From Galactobacter valiniphilus (lineage in GTDB: Bacteria > Actinomycetota > Actinomycetes > Actinomycetales > Micrococcaceae), in assembly GCF_003575975.1 (NCBI RefSeq), contig NZ_QQXK01000031.1, positions 1 to 41,291 on the forward strand: a DNA stretch of 41,291 nt, read 5' to 3'. Shown one piece after another: positions 31,229 through 40,016 of this stretch. The position numbers were made by a program, and so were the translations under genes. The stretch's first letter is position 1, and each line of letters begins with the position of its first letter. Under the pieces are notes generated by a model. The model saw only the letters and a program-made list of their open reading frames with translations, searched no databases and was not told the origin of the DNA.

Positions 31229-33438
31229 CTACTTGGCTGGACGGGCCGAGGCGAAGAGCTGGAAGCTCGTCGTGACGGGGGCGAAGACCTCGGGGGCCCC
31301 GCGGTCAACGCCGCCGGCCTGCCTCACCGTGAGGACGGCCTGGTGTTTGCCGCCCTTGAGGGCCGGGAGCGACGCGACGAGCTCCCTCGAGTCGCCCTTG
31401 GCGACCGCCCGGACGGGCACCGGCTGGCCGTCCACCGTGAGGGTGGCCTGCACCGGGAGCCTCCAGGAGGCGATCGCCTCGCCGGCGCCGCTCGTGCCGG
31501 CGGAACGGACCGCGCTCACGGTGCCGAGCGTGTGCTCGGTGGCCTTCTTGAGGTGCACGTCCTGCGATGCCTTGACGGAGGCCGTGACGTCCGCCTTGAG
31601 CGGCGCCGAGGTGCTCGGCAGCCACGCGTCGCGGGCGGTGCCCCAGCTCAGGCCATCGGCGGTGGAGCTGAGCTCGTAGTTGAGGCTGGTGGCCCGGCGC
31701 AGATCGTTGACGTCGATCCACGTCGCCTCGTGCTTGGCGCCGTCCACGCTCAGGGAGCGCGTGTAGCGCGGCAGCGACTCGTGGGCGCCGGCGGCCGTGA
31801 TGGTGAGGCTCTTGTCGCCGAGGCGAAGCGTCGCCGCCTCGACCCGCGGCGAGTTCAGCGCCAGGAGGCCGGAACCGGGGGTCACGGGCTGGAAGCCGAG
31901 CGTGGCCATGACGTACCAGGACGAGAGCGTGCCGAGGTCGTCGTTGCCGACGCCGCCGCCGGGGTGTCGGGGAAGCGGTTGAGGTTGGCGGCCAGCACGT
32001 CGTTGACCTTGGCCGGTTGACCCACTGCGTTGTAGAGCCAGGGATTCATGATGGTGTGCTCGTTGCCCGGGTGGTAGCCGATGCTCGAGTAGTAGTCGCT
32101 GCCGCCGCGAGCCCAGCCGGCGGGGGTGGCGCCGGGCTTGGCCTTGAGGTCGTTCATCGAGAAGTGGTAGTCGAGGCGCTTGAGGAACTCCTCGCGGCCT
32201 CCCATCTTCTTCTGCAGACCCTCCACGTCCTGCATGGCCATCCATTGGTACTGCCAGGCCGTGCCCTCGTGGAACCCGGAGTCGAGGACCGTCGACTTCT
32301 CCGGGACGCTCACGAACGAGCCGTCCGGGCGCACCGCGTTGACCATGCCGGTGAAACCGCCCGTGAGCTTCACGTCCGGGTTCCACAGGCGCTGCCAGTT
32401 GGTGCCGCGCTCGCGGAAGGCCTCGCCGCCGTCGCGGCCCGTGCGGGCCGCCGCGTTGCCGATGGAGGCGTCGGAGACAGCAAACTCCATCGAGGCCGAG
32501 CCGCCGTGGCGGTACTCCTCGAACTGCTGGCCCAGGCCCGGCTCGCGCTCGGAGTAGAAGGGGATGTGACCGTTCTTGATCCAGAAGTCCGCGCTGCGGC
32601 GACCCACGGTCGCCACCCCGGCCGGCGGCGTGAAGGGCCCCAGCGTGCGCGCGGTGATGCGGTTGTTGCTGGCAGAGAGCCCGGTCACCGGCGCTTCGCC
32701 GCCGAGGAGTCGCCCTAGCTCCCCCGCGAGATCCACCCCCGGGTCGGCCGCGTTGCGCACCACCCACCCCCGCTCCACGGGAAGTCCGGCCGCGTCCATC
32801 GCCTCGCGGTAGCCGGCCTCGCGCTCGCGGGCGGTGTGGAGTTCACCGCGGTCGACCAAGCAGGCGATGCGCCGGTGCCCGCGGCGCAGCAGCTCGGCCA
32901 CCCCAGCCGCCGCCCCCTCGCGGTTGGCCGTCACGACCGAGTCGGCCTCGCCCCGGGCCGGGCGATCGATCAACACGAGCGGCGTCCCCGCCCCGATCAA
33001 GGAGGCGGCCTCGGCCGCCCCGAGCCCCACGGGCAAGGTGGCAAGCATCGCATTTACCCCGTGCGCGGCGAGCGCGGCAAGCTGGGTCCGCGCCCGGCTC
33101 GGCTCCCCCGCCCCCGAGGCCACCAGGAGCGTCCACCCGCGCTCGAGGGCCGCGTCCTCGACGGCCCGGTGAATCTGCGTGTAGAAGGGGTCCGCCACGT
33201 CCTCGACCAAGAGGCCAAGCGCGGTGCCCTCCCCGCGGCGCAGCCGCGCGGCCGCCACGTTACGGCGATAGCCGAGCCGGGTGATGGCGTGTTCGACCGC
33301 CGCGCGCCGCTCGGCCGCCACCTCGGCGTGCCCGTTGAGCACCCGCGAGACCGTTCCCACCGAGACGCCGGCCGCCGCCGCGACGTCGGAGATGGTGGCC
33401 CGCCTCGCAGGCCCCTTTCCTGGCTCCTCGGCGCTCAT
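31229..33438 (-). pseudogene. LacI regulator fused to a GH92 alpha-mannosidase, with a frameshift
   Basis: ATG 33438 overlaps the upstream permease stop (ATGA). Residues 1-279 are a LacI regulator: HTH ATISDVAAAAGVSVGTVSRVLNG, then the sugar-binding domain ending abruptly at PPAGVATVG. From residue 280 (near 32601) the same frame reads a GH92 C-terminal catalytic domain: FWIKNGHIPFYSEREPGLGQQ, the acid Glu in GFHEGTAWQYQW, and GYHPGNEHTIMNPWLYN. At 31961-31964 (run of four G on the plus strand) the frame is lost; the shifted frame restores GVGNDDLGTLSSWY, with the GH92 base Asp residues, and runs to 31229. The unshifted frame stops at 31882 as a 518-aa protein without the catalytic base. Both the LacI C-terminus and the GH92 N-terminal domain are missing. 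Probably a deletion fusion followed by decay. Confidence 0.82.
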
Positions 33439-34250
33439 CGACCGTCCCTTCCCACTGAAAGCTTGTCCCGCAGCCCGTCGCCGAGCAGGTTCAGCCCCAG
33501 CACCGTCAGCGCAATGGCCGCGCCGGGCCAGACGGTGAGCAGCGGCTGCGCCGCGAGGAAGGGCTGGGCCTCCTGCAGCATGCGGCCCCAGGACGGATCC
33601 GGCGGCGGCGTGCCGAGGCCCAGGTAGGACAGGGCGGCCTCGGCCAGGACCGCGAGCGAGAACGTCACGGTGCCCTGCACCAGGAGCAGCCCGGCGAGGT
33701 TCGGCAGGACGTGCAGCACGCCCACGCCCCACGCGGAGCGCCCCGAGGCACGGGCCGCCGCCACGAAGTCGAGCTGCATGATGGACAGGGTCGCCGCCCG
33801 GGCCACGCGCGCAAAACCGGGCACCGAGCCCAGCCCGATCGCCACCATGGCCGAGACGGTCCCTGCCCCGAACACCGCGGCAAACACGATGGCGAGCAGG
33901 AGCGCCGGGAAGGCCAGCAACAGATCCGAGAAGCGCAGGATCGCTTCCTCCACCCAGCCGCGCCGCATGCCGGCGATGATGCCGAGCGGCGTGCCGATCA
34001 CCAGGGCGATCCCCACCGACACGAGCCCCACGAGCAGGGTCACGCGGGAGCCGGCCATGATCTGTGAGAACACGTCACGGCCGAACTTATCGGTGCCAAG
34101 CACGTGCCCGCCGCCGGGGCCCAGCAGCCGCTGGGAGGCGTCCGCGGCGATGGGGTCGAAGGGCGTCCAGAAGACGGAGACGAGAGCAAGCAGCACCACG
34201 GCGCCCGTGAGCACCGCGCCGATCCAGAGCGAGACGTTGAGCCGCCTCAT
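33435..34250 (-). CDS. ABC transporter permease, DppC/OppC-like
   Basis: A 271-residue inner membrane protein with about six hydrophobic segments. LGTDKFGRDVFSQIMAGSRVTLLVG is the N-terminal OppC-type signature, and ARASGRSAWGVGVLHVLPNL is the EAA loop contacting the ATPase. It forms the translocation pore of a peptide/opine/nickel-class importer with the neighbouring DppB-like protein. The ATG overlaps the upstream permease stop by four bases, and its own stop overlaps the LacI start, showing one tight operon. Confidence 0.92.
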   Translation of the reverse strand: MRRLNVSLWIGAVLTGAVVLLALVSVFWTPFDPIAADASQRLLGPGGGHVLGTDKFGRDVFSQIMAGSRVTLLVGLVSVGIALVIGTPLGIIAGMRRGWVEEAILRFSDLLLAFPALLLAIVFAAVFGAGTVSAMVAIGLGSVPGFARVARAATLSIMQLDFVAAARASGRSAWGVGVLHVLPNLAGLLLVQGTVTFSLAVLAEAALSYLGLGTPPPDPSWGRMLQEAQPFLAAQPLLTVWPGAAIALTVLGLNLLGDGLRDKLSVGRDGR

Positions 34251-35212
34251 GCTTCCGCCCCGACCACGCGCAGGCGCGGGTCAACCACGGCCTGGATCAG
34301 GTCCAAGGCCAGGTTCACCAGGACCGTGAAGGCCACGAGCACCATGACGATGCCCTGGATGGTCACCATGTCGCGCTGCCCCACGGCCTCCACCAGCAGC
34401 GAACCGACGCCGGGGATGTCGAACACCGACTCGATGACCACGGCCCCCACGAGCAGCGAGGAGAGCTGCACGCCCGCGACGGTCAGGACCGGCACCGCCG
34501 CATTGCGCAGCCCGTGGCGCACCATCGCCTCGGAGCGCGAGAGCCCTTTGGCGCGGGCCTCGCGCAGGAAGTCGGCGCCGGAGACGTCCAGCACCGCGGA
34601 GCGCACGTAGCGGGTGAGGATCGCGGCCTGCACGGCCGTCAGCGCCAGGACGGGAAGGACCAGCCTCGCCAGGAACGGGCCAAACGCATCGTTCGGCACC
34701 ACCCAGCCGGACGGCGGCAGCCAGCCGAGCGCCAGGGAAAAGAGCAGGACGAGCAGCACGCCGGCCAGGAAGCCGGGCACCGCCATGAGCAGCTGCGAGC
34801 CCACCGTGATGAGGAAGCCGTCCAGCTGGCCGCGGCGCAGCGCCGCCCAGGTCCCGAGCACGGTGGCCACGAGCAGCGCCAACACCACGGAGGGGATGAC
34901 GAGCCACAGGGTCACATTGGTGCGGTCCAGGATGATCGCGCTCATGTCCTGCCCGGACACGAAGCTCTCGCCGAAGCGGCCCGTCAGCAGCCCGCCCATC
35001 CACTCGCCGTATTGGACCAGGAGCGGCCGGTCGAGCCCGAACCGCTCGCGCGTTGCGGCCACGGCCTCGGGCGTCGCGTCGACGCCGAGCGCCACCTGGG
35101 CGGGGTCGCCCGGGACGAGTCGCAGGAGCACAAAGATCAGCACCGACGCCAGGAACAGGGTCAACGACGTGCGCGCCACGGCGAGCGCGATGCCGCGCCA
35201 CAGCCCGCTCAC
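34247..35212 (-). CDS. ABC transporter permease, DppB/OppB-like
   Basis: A 321-residue inner membrane protein. It has the OppB-type start (RTSLTLFLASVLIFVLLRLVPGDPAQVALG), the periplasmic region RFGLDRPLLVQYGEWMGGLLTGRFGESF, and the EAA loop REARAKGLSRSEAMVRHGLRNA. GTG 35212 overlaps the upstream binding-protein stop (GTGA), so translation is coupled. It pairs with the OppC-like gene downstream. No ATPase gene lies in the operon. Confidence 0.92.
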   Translation of the reverse strand: MSGLWRGIALAVARTSLTLFLASVLIFVLLRLVPGDPAQVALGVDATPEAVAATRERFGLDRPLLVQYGEWMGGLLTGRFGESFVSGQDMSAIILDRTNVTLWLVIPSVVLALLVATVLGTWAALRRGQLDGFLITVGSQLLMAVPGFLAGVLLVLLFSLALGWLPPSGWVVPNDAFGPFLARLVLPVLALTAVQAAILTRYVRSAVLDVSGADFLREARAKGLSRSEAMVRHGLRNAAVPVLTVAGVQLSSLLVGAVVIESVFDIPGVGSLLVEAVGQRDMVTIQGIVMVLVAFTVLVNLALDLIQAVVDPRLRVVGAEA

Positions 35213-36804
35213 GCCTTCACCACCCGGGAGAGGTTCAGCGCCGTGGTCGGCGAGTTCACGGGCAGCCCCTGCAACGAGGCCCGCATGAGGCTGAGCGCCG
35301 GAAGCAGGAAGAGGGTGTCGGCCGCGGCGTCCTCGACGATCGCGGTGCGCACCACCTCGCGCATCCCGGCCACGAACTCCTCGGTGCTTCCAGCATCGGC
35401 GCGGGCCGCGATCGAGGCGACCCGGGCGCCGTCGTACCCCAGGTAGTACCCCGAGGACAGGAGGGTGAGCAGGTCGTCCGGCTCCACGTGGCCGATGACC
35501 GACATCTGGTAGTTGTGCGTCGTCAGGACCTCCTGCAGCCACACGGCCGGGAACTCCTGCACCGTGATCTTGACCGTGAGGCCCACCTTGGTGAGATCGG
35601 AGGCCACGGCCTGGGAGGCGGCGACGGCGTACGGCAGGTCCGGCACGGAGAAGATCACCGTGCTGCCGTAGACCCCGGCCTCCTTCAGCAGCGCCGTGGC
35701 GCGCGCCGGATCGTACGGGTACGCGCCGTTCAGGTCCTCGTAGTAGGGCGAGGTGGGCGGCACGGGGGCGCCGATGAGCGTGCCGCGGGCGTCGTAGGCG
35801 GTGGCCATGACGCCGGCGCTGTCCACGCCGTACATGACGGCGCGCCGAACGCGCACGTCGTCGAACGGCGCGGCCTGGTTGTTCATGGAGAGCACCACCT
35901 CGCCCGTCGAGGTGCCCTGCGTGATCCGGTAGTCGGCGTTCTTCTCGAAGGGCGTGACCAGCTCTGGGCTCGCGAGTCCCACCACGGCGTCCACGGCACC
36001 GCCGCGCAGGGCGTTCACGGCCGTGGTGTTGTCCGCGTAGTAGCGCAGGGTGACCTGCGGGGAGGCGGCCGGCTCGCCCCAGTAGTCGGCGCGGCGCGTG
36101 AGCGCGAGCGACTGCCCCGTCTTCCAGCTCGTGACCTCGAAGGGTCCGGTCCCCACCGCGGCGCCCTTGAGGCCCGTGACCGCCGAGGGCGTGAACATGG
36201 CGCCGATGAGCGTGGCGAGCGAGCGCAGCCAGGCCTGCGAGGGGCGCTTGAGCACCGCGACCGCGACGAGCGGATCGGGCGTCTCCACGCGCTCGAGGAC
36301 GGCCATGCCGGCCTTGAGACCGTTGGTCCAGGCGTCCGAATTCACGCGCTCGAGCGAGAACTTCACGGTCGCCGAGGTGAATTCGTCGCCGTTGGAGAAG
36401 CGCACGCCCTTCTGCAGCTCAAAGGTGTAGCGCGTGCCCGATTCGTCCACGCTCCACGCGCTCGCGAGCGCCGGGACCAGCTCGCCGTCGTCGTTCACGG
36501 CGACGAGACCTTGATAGACGTTGCCCATGAGGGCCTGCGGGATCGCGGCACCCGAGGTGGTCGTGAAGTCGAGGTTGGCCGGCGGGGCGGTGAGCGCGAG
36601 GGTCACGGAGCCGGGCGGGGCCGCGGCGACGGCGTCGCGCGCCGTGTGCCCGGCGTCGCAGGCGGTCAGCAACCAGGCCGAGGCGGCCGCCGTGACGCCG
36701 CCGGCCAGGACCGCGCGGCGGCTGGGACCGGCGCCCGGCAGGGCCGGGGCGGCCAAGGCACGACGGCGCGGGGCCGGGTTCGTGCCAGGGGTGCGGGTGG
36801 GCAC
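35209..36804 (-). CDS. ABC transporter solute-binding lipoprotein (family 5, peptide-type)
   Basis: A 531-residue SBP_bac_5 protein. The N-terminus combines a twin-arginine-like SRRAVLAGG (Arg29-Arg30) with the lipobox LTAC (Cys49), so it is probably a membrane-anchored lipoprotein on the outer face. The body has the family's features (LVAVNDDGELVPALASAWSVDESGTRYTFELQKGVRFSNGDEFT; GTGPFEVTSWKTGQSLAL). It delivers a peptide, oligosaccharide or similar solute to the two downstream permeases. GTG 36804 has AAGGAG eight bases upstream. The nearby lacI/GH92 remnant hints at mannosides, but the ligand is not readable. Confidence 0.9.
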   Translation of the reverse strand: MPTRTPGTNPAPRRRALAAPALPGAGPSRRAVLAGGVTAAASAWLLTACDAGHTARDAVAAAPPGSVTLALTAPPANLDFTTTSGAAIPQALMGNVYQGLVAVNDDGELVPALASAWSVDESGTRYTFELQKGVRFSNGDEFTSATVKFSLERVNSDAWTNGLKAGMAVLERVETPDPLVAVAVLKRPSQAWLRSLATLIGAMFTPSAVTGLKGAAVGTGPFEVTSWKTGQSLALTRRADYWGEPAASPQVTLRYYADNTTAVNALRGGAVDAVVGLASPELVTPFEKNADYRITQGTSTGEVVLSMNNQAAPFDDVRVRRAVMYGVDSAGVMATAYDARGTLIGAPVPPTSPYYEDLNGAYPYDPARATALLKEAGVYGSTVIFSVPDLPYAVAASQAVASDLTKVGLTVKITVQEFPAVWLQEVLTTHNYQMSVIGHVEPDDLLTLLSSGYYLGYDGARVASIAARADAGSTEEFVAGMREVVRTAIVEDAAADTLFLLPALSLMRASLQGLPVNSPTTALNLSRVVKA

Positions 36805-36890
36805 GCGAGCGACTCCTTGGGGTGCGAGGCCCGGAGGGTGATGAAGGCACCGGGCGGTTCAAGGGTAGTCCCCGGTCTTCCCGCGGGGCC

Positions 36891-37892
36891 TTAGCGATTC
36901 GCGTACGCGTAGACCACGAGCAAGACGGAGAGCGCAAGGAAAGGTAGGCAGGCGAGCACGTTGAGCCACTTGTGTTCCATGAGCACGGCCACGAACTCGC
37001 GCAGGAACGCGCTGGGCCGGTAGTAGCGCGCGGTCGTGGCCCCCACGACGTCGGCCGGGAAGCCGAGCTTGCGGGTCAGCATGGCGCTCCGCAGCACGTG
37101 GTAGTCGTTCGTGACGGCGATGAGCGCACCCGTGCGGCCCGCCTCGAGCTGCAGATCGCGCGAGAAGCGCAGGTTCTGCTCCGTGTTGACCGCCCGGTTC
37201 TCCACGACGAGGTCGGCGCTCGGCAGGCCCCGGTCTAGAAGGTACTCGGCCATCGCGGCGCCCTCCGACTGCTCCTCGTCCGGGCCCTGACCGCCGGACG
37301 GGATGACGAGCGGCCTCGGTTCGGTCGCCTCGTAGAGATCGAGGGCTCGATCCAGCCTCGCCCGTAGCAAGGGCGGGACCTTGCCGTTGATGATCTTGGA
37401 GCCGAGCACCACGATCGCGTCCGGGCTGTAGGCCGGGTGCATGCGGGCATAGGCGACGGCGTAGGCGAGAAACACCACGAAGACGCCGCCGGCGTAGGAG
37501 CTCAGAAAGAACAGGAGCACCGCGATGCCGGTGGCGGTCGGCTCCCCCGTGCCCACGAGCAGGACCGCCACGACGGGCAGCACGAACACCGCGACACCGG
37601 CCGCGAGGGAGAGGAGATTGCCGAGGCTGCGGCCCTCGAGCCGCCACATCGTGATGCCGTTGGCCACCAGATAGCCGCCCAGCACCACGACCGCGAGGGG
37701 CGTGAGCAGGATCAGCGCGAGCCACACAGAGGAGGTCCACGGGAACCACCTGGAGAGCACGTCGGCGGCCCCCAACAGCAGGCAGAGCACCGCAAAGACC
37801 ATGACGAAGCCGTTGCGCAGGCGCCGCCGATCCCGGCGATACATGAACACGAATAGCAGCAGCGACAGGACGCCCACCCCAAGCAAGATCAC
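36891..37892 (-). CDS. YdcF/DUF218-family membrane protein
   Basis: A 333-residue protein. Five hydrophobic segments fill the first 150 residues. The DUF218 (SanA/YdcF) domain follows: DAIVVLGSKIINGKVPPLLRARLDRALDLY, IPSGGQGPDEEQSEGAAMAEYLLDRG, VENRAVNTEQNLRFSRD, and VTNDYHVLRSAML. A final hydrophobic helix ends the protein. Relatives are linked to envelope biogenesis and vancomycin-sensitivity phenotypes; the reaction is not established. GTG 37892 lacks a clear ribosome site. It is divergent from the BCCT transporter (67 bp). Confidence 0.85.
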   Translation of the reverse strand: MILLGVGVLSLLLFVFMYRRDRRRLRNGFVMVFAVLCLLLGAADVLSRWFPWTSSVWLALILLTPLAVVVLGGYLVANGITMWRLEGRSLGNLLSLAAGVAVFVLPVVAVLLVGTGEPTATGIAVLLFFLSSYAGGVFVVFLAYAVAYARMHPAYSPDAIVVLGSKIINGKVPPLLRARLDRALDLYEATEPRPLVIPSGGQGPDEEQSEGAAMAEYLLDRGLPSADLVVENRAVNTEQNLRFSRDLQLEAGRTGALIAVTNDYHVLRSAMLTRKLGFPADVVGATTARYYRPSAFLREFVAVLMEHKWLNVLACLPFLALSVLLVVYAYANR

Positions 37893-37930
37893 CCGGCAAG
37901 CCTACGGAGAAACCGCCGGTCACCGCGGCG

Positions 37931-37963
37931 CCATTTTCTCACTTTGTTATTGTAGGAAAATGG
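37931..37963 (+). promoter_or_regulatory. Inverted repeat sequestering the BCCT start codon
   Basis: CCATTTTC (37931-37938) and GAAAATGG (37956-37963) are perfect complements. The right arm contains the start ATG and part of the AGGA ribosome site. A -10-like TATTGT (37949-37954) lies in the loop, so the repeat could be a DNA operator or, for an upstream start, an mRNA hairpin. Confidence 0.45.
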
Positions 37964-39930
37964 CTTCCACGTCGAAACACACGCACGCAAGCCCATCCGC
38001 CGAGGGGGCGCCCACCGATCAGCGCGAGCACCATCCGGGCATCGCACCATGGGTCTTCTGGCCCACCGCCATCCTCGTCCTGGCCTTCGTGGCCGCGACG
38101 ATCATCAACCCGGACGCCATGAGCGCCGGCATCGGTGCGGTGCAGGGCGCCATCATCGCGAACTTCAGCTGGTGGTACATCCTCCTAGCGTTCGGCTTTG
38201 TCCTCTTCTGCATCTATCTGGGCCTCTCCCGCAAGGGCAACGTCAAGCTAGGCCGCCCCGAGGATGAGCCCGAGTTCTCGCTCGTGAGCTGGTTCTCGCT
38301 GCTCTTCGCGGCGGGCATGGGCATTGGACTTGTCTTTTACGGCGTCACCGAGCCGCTCACCCACTACGCCACGCCGCGGCCGAGCCTCAACACCGAGGGC
38401 ATGTCCCAGGGCGCCATCGCCCAGGAAGCCATGGCCACCACCTTCCTGCACTGGGGCTTCCAGCCGTGGGCCATCTACGTGGTCGTGGGCCTCGCCCTGG
38501 CCCACGCGATCCACCGCCGAGGGCGCCCCCTGGCCGTGCGCTGGGCCCTCGAGCCGCTGCTCGGTGAGAAGGCCGTGCGCGGCGGCTGGGGCAACGCCGT
38601 CGACGTCATCGCTCTCGTCGGCACCGTGTTCGGCGTGGCCACCTCGCTTGGCCTCGGCGTCACGCAGATCGCAGCGGGCCTGGCCTCGCTGGGGGTCGTG
38701 GACCCGAACAACCATTGGATCGAGTACGCGATCATCGCGCTCGTGACGTGCGTGGTGCTGTGGTCCGTGCTGTCGGGAGTGGCCCGCGGCATGAAGCTGC
38801 TCTCCAACACCAACCTCATCCTGGCCGCGGGCCTGCTGCTCTTCGTCCTCATCGTCGGGCCAACGCAGTTCCTGGCCAAGGAGATTGTGCAGTCGGTGGG
38901 TCACTACCTGCAGAACTGGCTCGGCATGTCCACGGACGCCTCCGCCTTCGCTGGAGCCGACGGCGCCGCCTGGCAGGCCTCCTGGTCCACGTTCTACTGG
39001 GGTTGGTGGATGAGCTGGGCGCCGTTTGTCGGCGTCTTCATCGCGCGCATCTCCCGCGGTCGCACAGTCAAGGAATTCGTCATGGGCGTCATGCTCGTGC
39101 CCGCGCTCATCACCTTCGTGTGGTTCGGTGTGCTGGGTGGCACCGCGATCTCCAACGAGATGAACCGCCCCGAGGGCTATGCGAGCGTCATCGGAGCCGA
39201 CGGCGCCGTGGACGCCAACTCCGCTCTCTTCCAGGTGCTCGAACAGCTCCCGGCCGGCGGCATGCTCGTGGTCGGCGCGATCCTGCTCTCGGCGATCTTC
39301 TTCGTCACCTCGGCCGACTCGGGCTCGCTCGTCATGGCGATGCTTGCCACGGGCGGTGACGCTGAGCCGCGCCCGTGGATCCGCGTGTTCTTTACGCTGG
39401 CGACCTCCGGACTGGCGGCGGCCCTGCTCCTGGCGGGTGGCCTCTCCGCGATCCAGACCCTGGCGATCACGATCGCCCTGCCGTTCAGCGTGATCATGGT
39501 GCTCATGTGTATCGCGACGGCTAAGGCGCTCGCGCGCAACGTGGCACGCGCAGATCGGCTGCGGCGAGACGCCCTCGTGGCCGATCTCAAGGAGAAATTC
39601 AACCTCGACTCCGACGATGACGCGGTGTCCTCCGAACAGCGCCTCGCCGATCGCTGGTGGTCAGGGCTGACCTCAAAGCGCCGCCGAACCTTGGTTCAAG
39701 GGCTCACGCACGTAGCGGACGCGCTCCCCGAGCGGGAGCGGCGCCGCCTCTTCGGGCGTGCCTTGCCCGGCTCGCCTGGCAAGAGCACGACGGCGGGCGG
39801 CCGGGACAGCGCCCACGTCGCCGCGGCTGGTGGGGACGCGCGGGGCGACGGCGCGGCCTCGGCTTCGCACCCCGGCTCCACCCCGGGCGAGGCCCCGGCC
39901 TTGGGCGAACGCCGGGACGCCGGGGACTGA
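37960..39930 (+). CDS. BCCT-family betaine/choline/carnitine transporter
   Basis: A 656-residue transporter with 12 hydrophobic segments. The BCCT signature is WWMSWAPFVGVFIARISRGRTVKEF near residue 350, and FSLLFAAGMGIGLVFYGVTEPLTHY holds the Gly-rich TM3. It imports a quaternary-ammonium osmolyte such as glycine betaine with Na+. ATG 37960 has AGGA four bases upstream and could also be leaderless. The cytosolic C-terminus is long (about 120 residues), acidic then basic then Gly/Ala-rich, as in osmosensing BetP-type proteins. The last 45 residues include STTAGGRD from a GCACGACGGCGGG repeat. Confidence 0.93.
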   Translation: MASTSKHTHASPSAEGAPTDQREHHPGIAPWVFWPTAILVLAFVAATIINPDAMSAGIGAVQGAIIANFSWWYILLAFGFVLFCIYLGLSRKGNVKLGRPEDEPEFSLVSWFSLLFAAGMGIGLVFYGVTEPLTHYATPRPSLNTEGMSQGAIAQEAMATTFLHWGFQPWAIYVVVGLALAHAIHRRGRPLAVRWALEPLLGEKAVRGGWGNAVDVIALVGTVFGVATSLGLGVTQIAAGLASLGVVDPNNHWIEYAIIALVTCVVLWSVLSGVARGMKLLSNTNLILAAGLLLFVLIVGPTQFLAKEIVQSVGHYLQNWLGMSTDASAFAGADGAAWQASWSTFYWGWWMSWAPFVGVFIARISRGRTVKEFVMGVMLVPALITFVWFGVLGGTAISNEMNRPEGYASVIGADGAVDANSALFQVLEQLPAGGMLVVGAILLSAIFFVTSADSGSLVMAMLATGGDAEPRPWIRVFFTLATSGLAAALLLAGGLSAIQTLAITIALPFSVIMVLMCIATAKALARNVARADRLRRDALVADLKEKFNLDSDDDAVSSEQRLADRWWSGLTSKRRRTLVQGLTHVADALPERERRRLFGRALPGSPGKSTTAGGRDSAHVAAAGGDARGDGAASASHPGSTPGEAPALGERRDAGD

Positions 39931-39955
39931 GAGTCGGTCCCGCGCTGCCGAGGAA

Positions 39956-39999
39956 CGACGGCGGGGGCCGGGTCACGTGACCCGGCCCCCGCGCCGTCG
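39956..39999. terminator. GC-rich hairpin between BCCT and ICL/PEPM-type genes
   Basis: CGACGGC-GGGGGCCGGGTCAC pairs with GTGACCCGGCCCCCGCGCCGTCG apart from a two-base bulge. It lies 26 bp after the BCCT stop and 18 bp from the convergent stop. It is a further member of the CGACGGCG-armed group. Confidence 0.65.
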
Positions 40000-40016
40000 A
40001 GCACTCAACAGCGACG

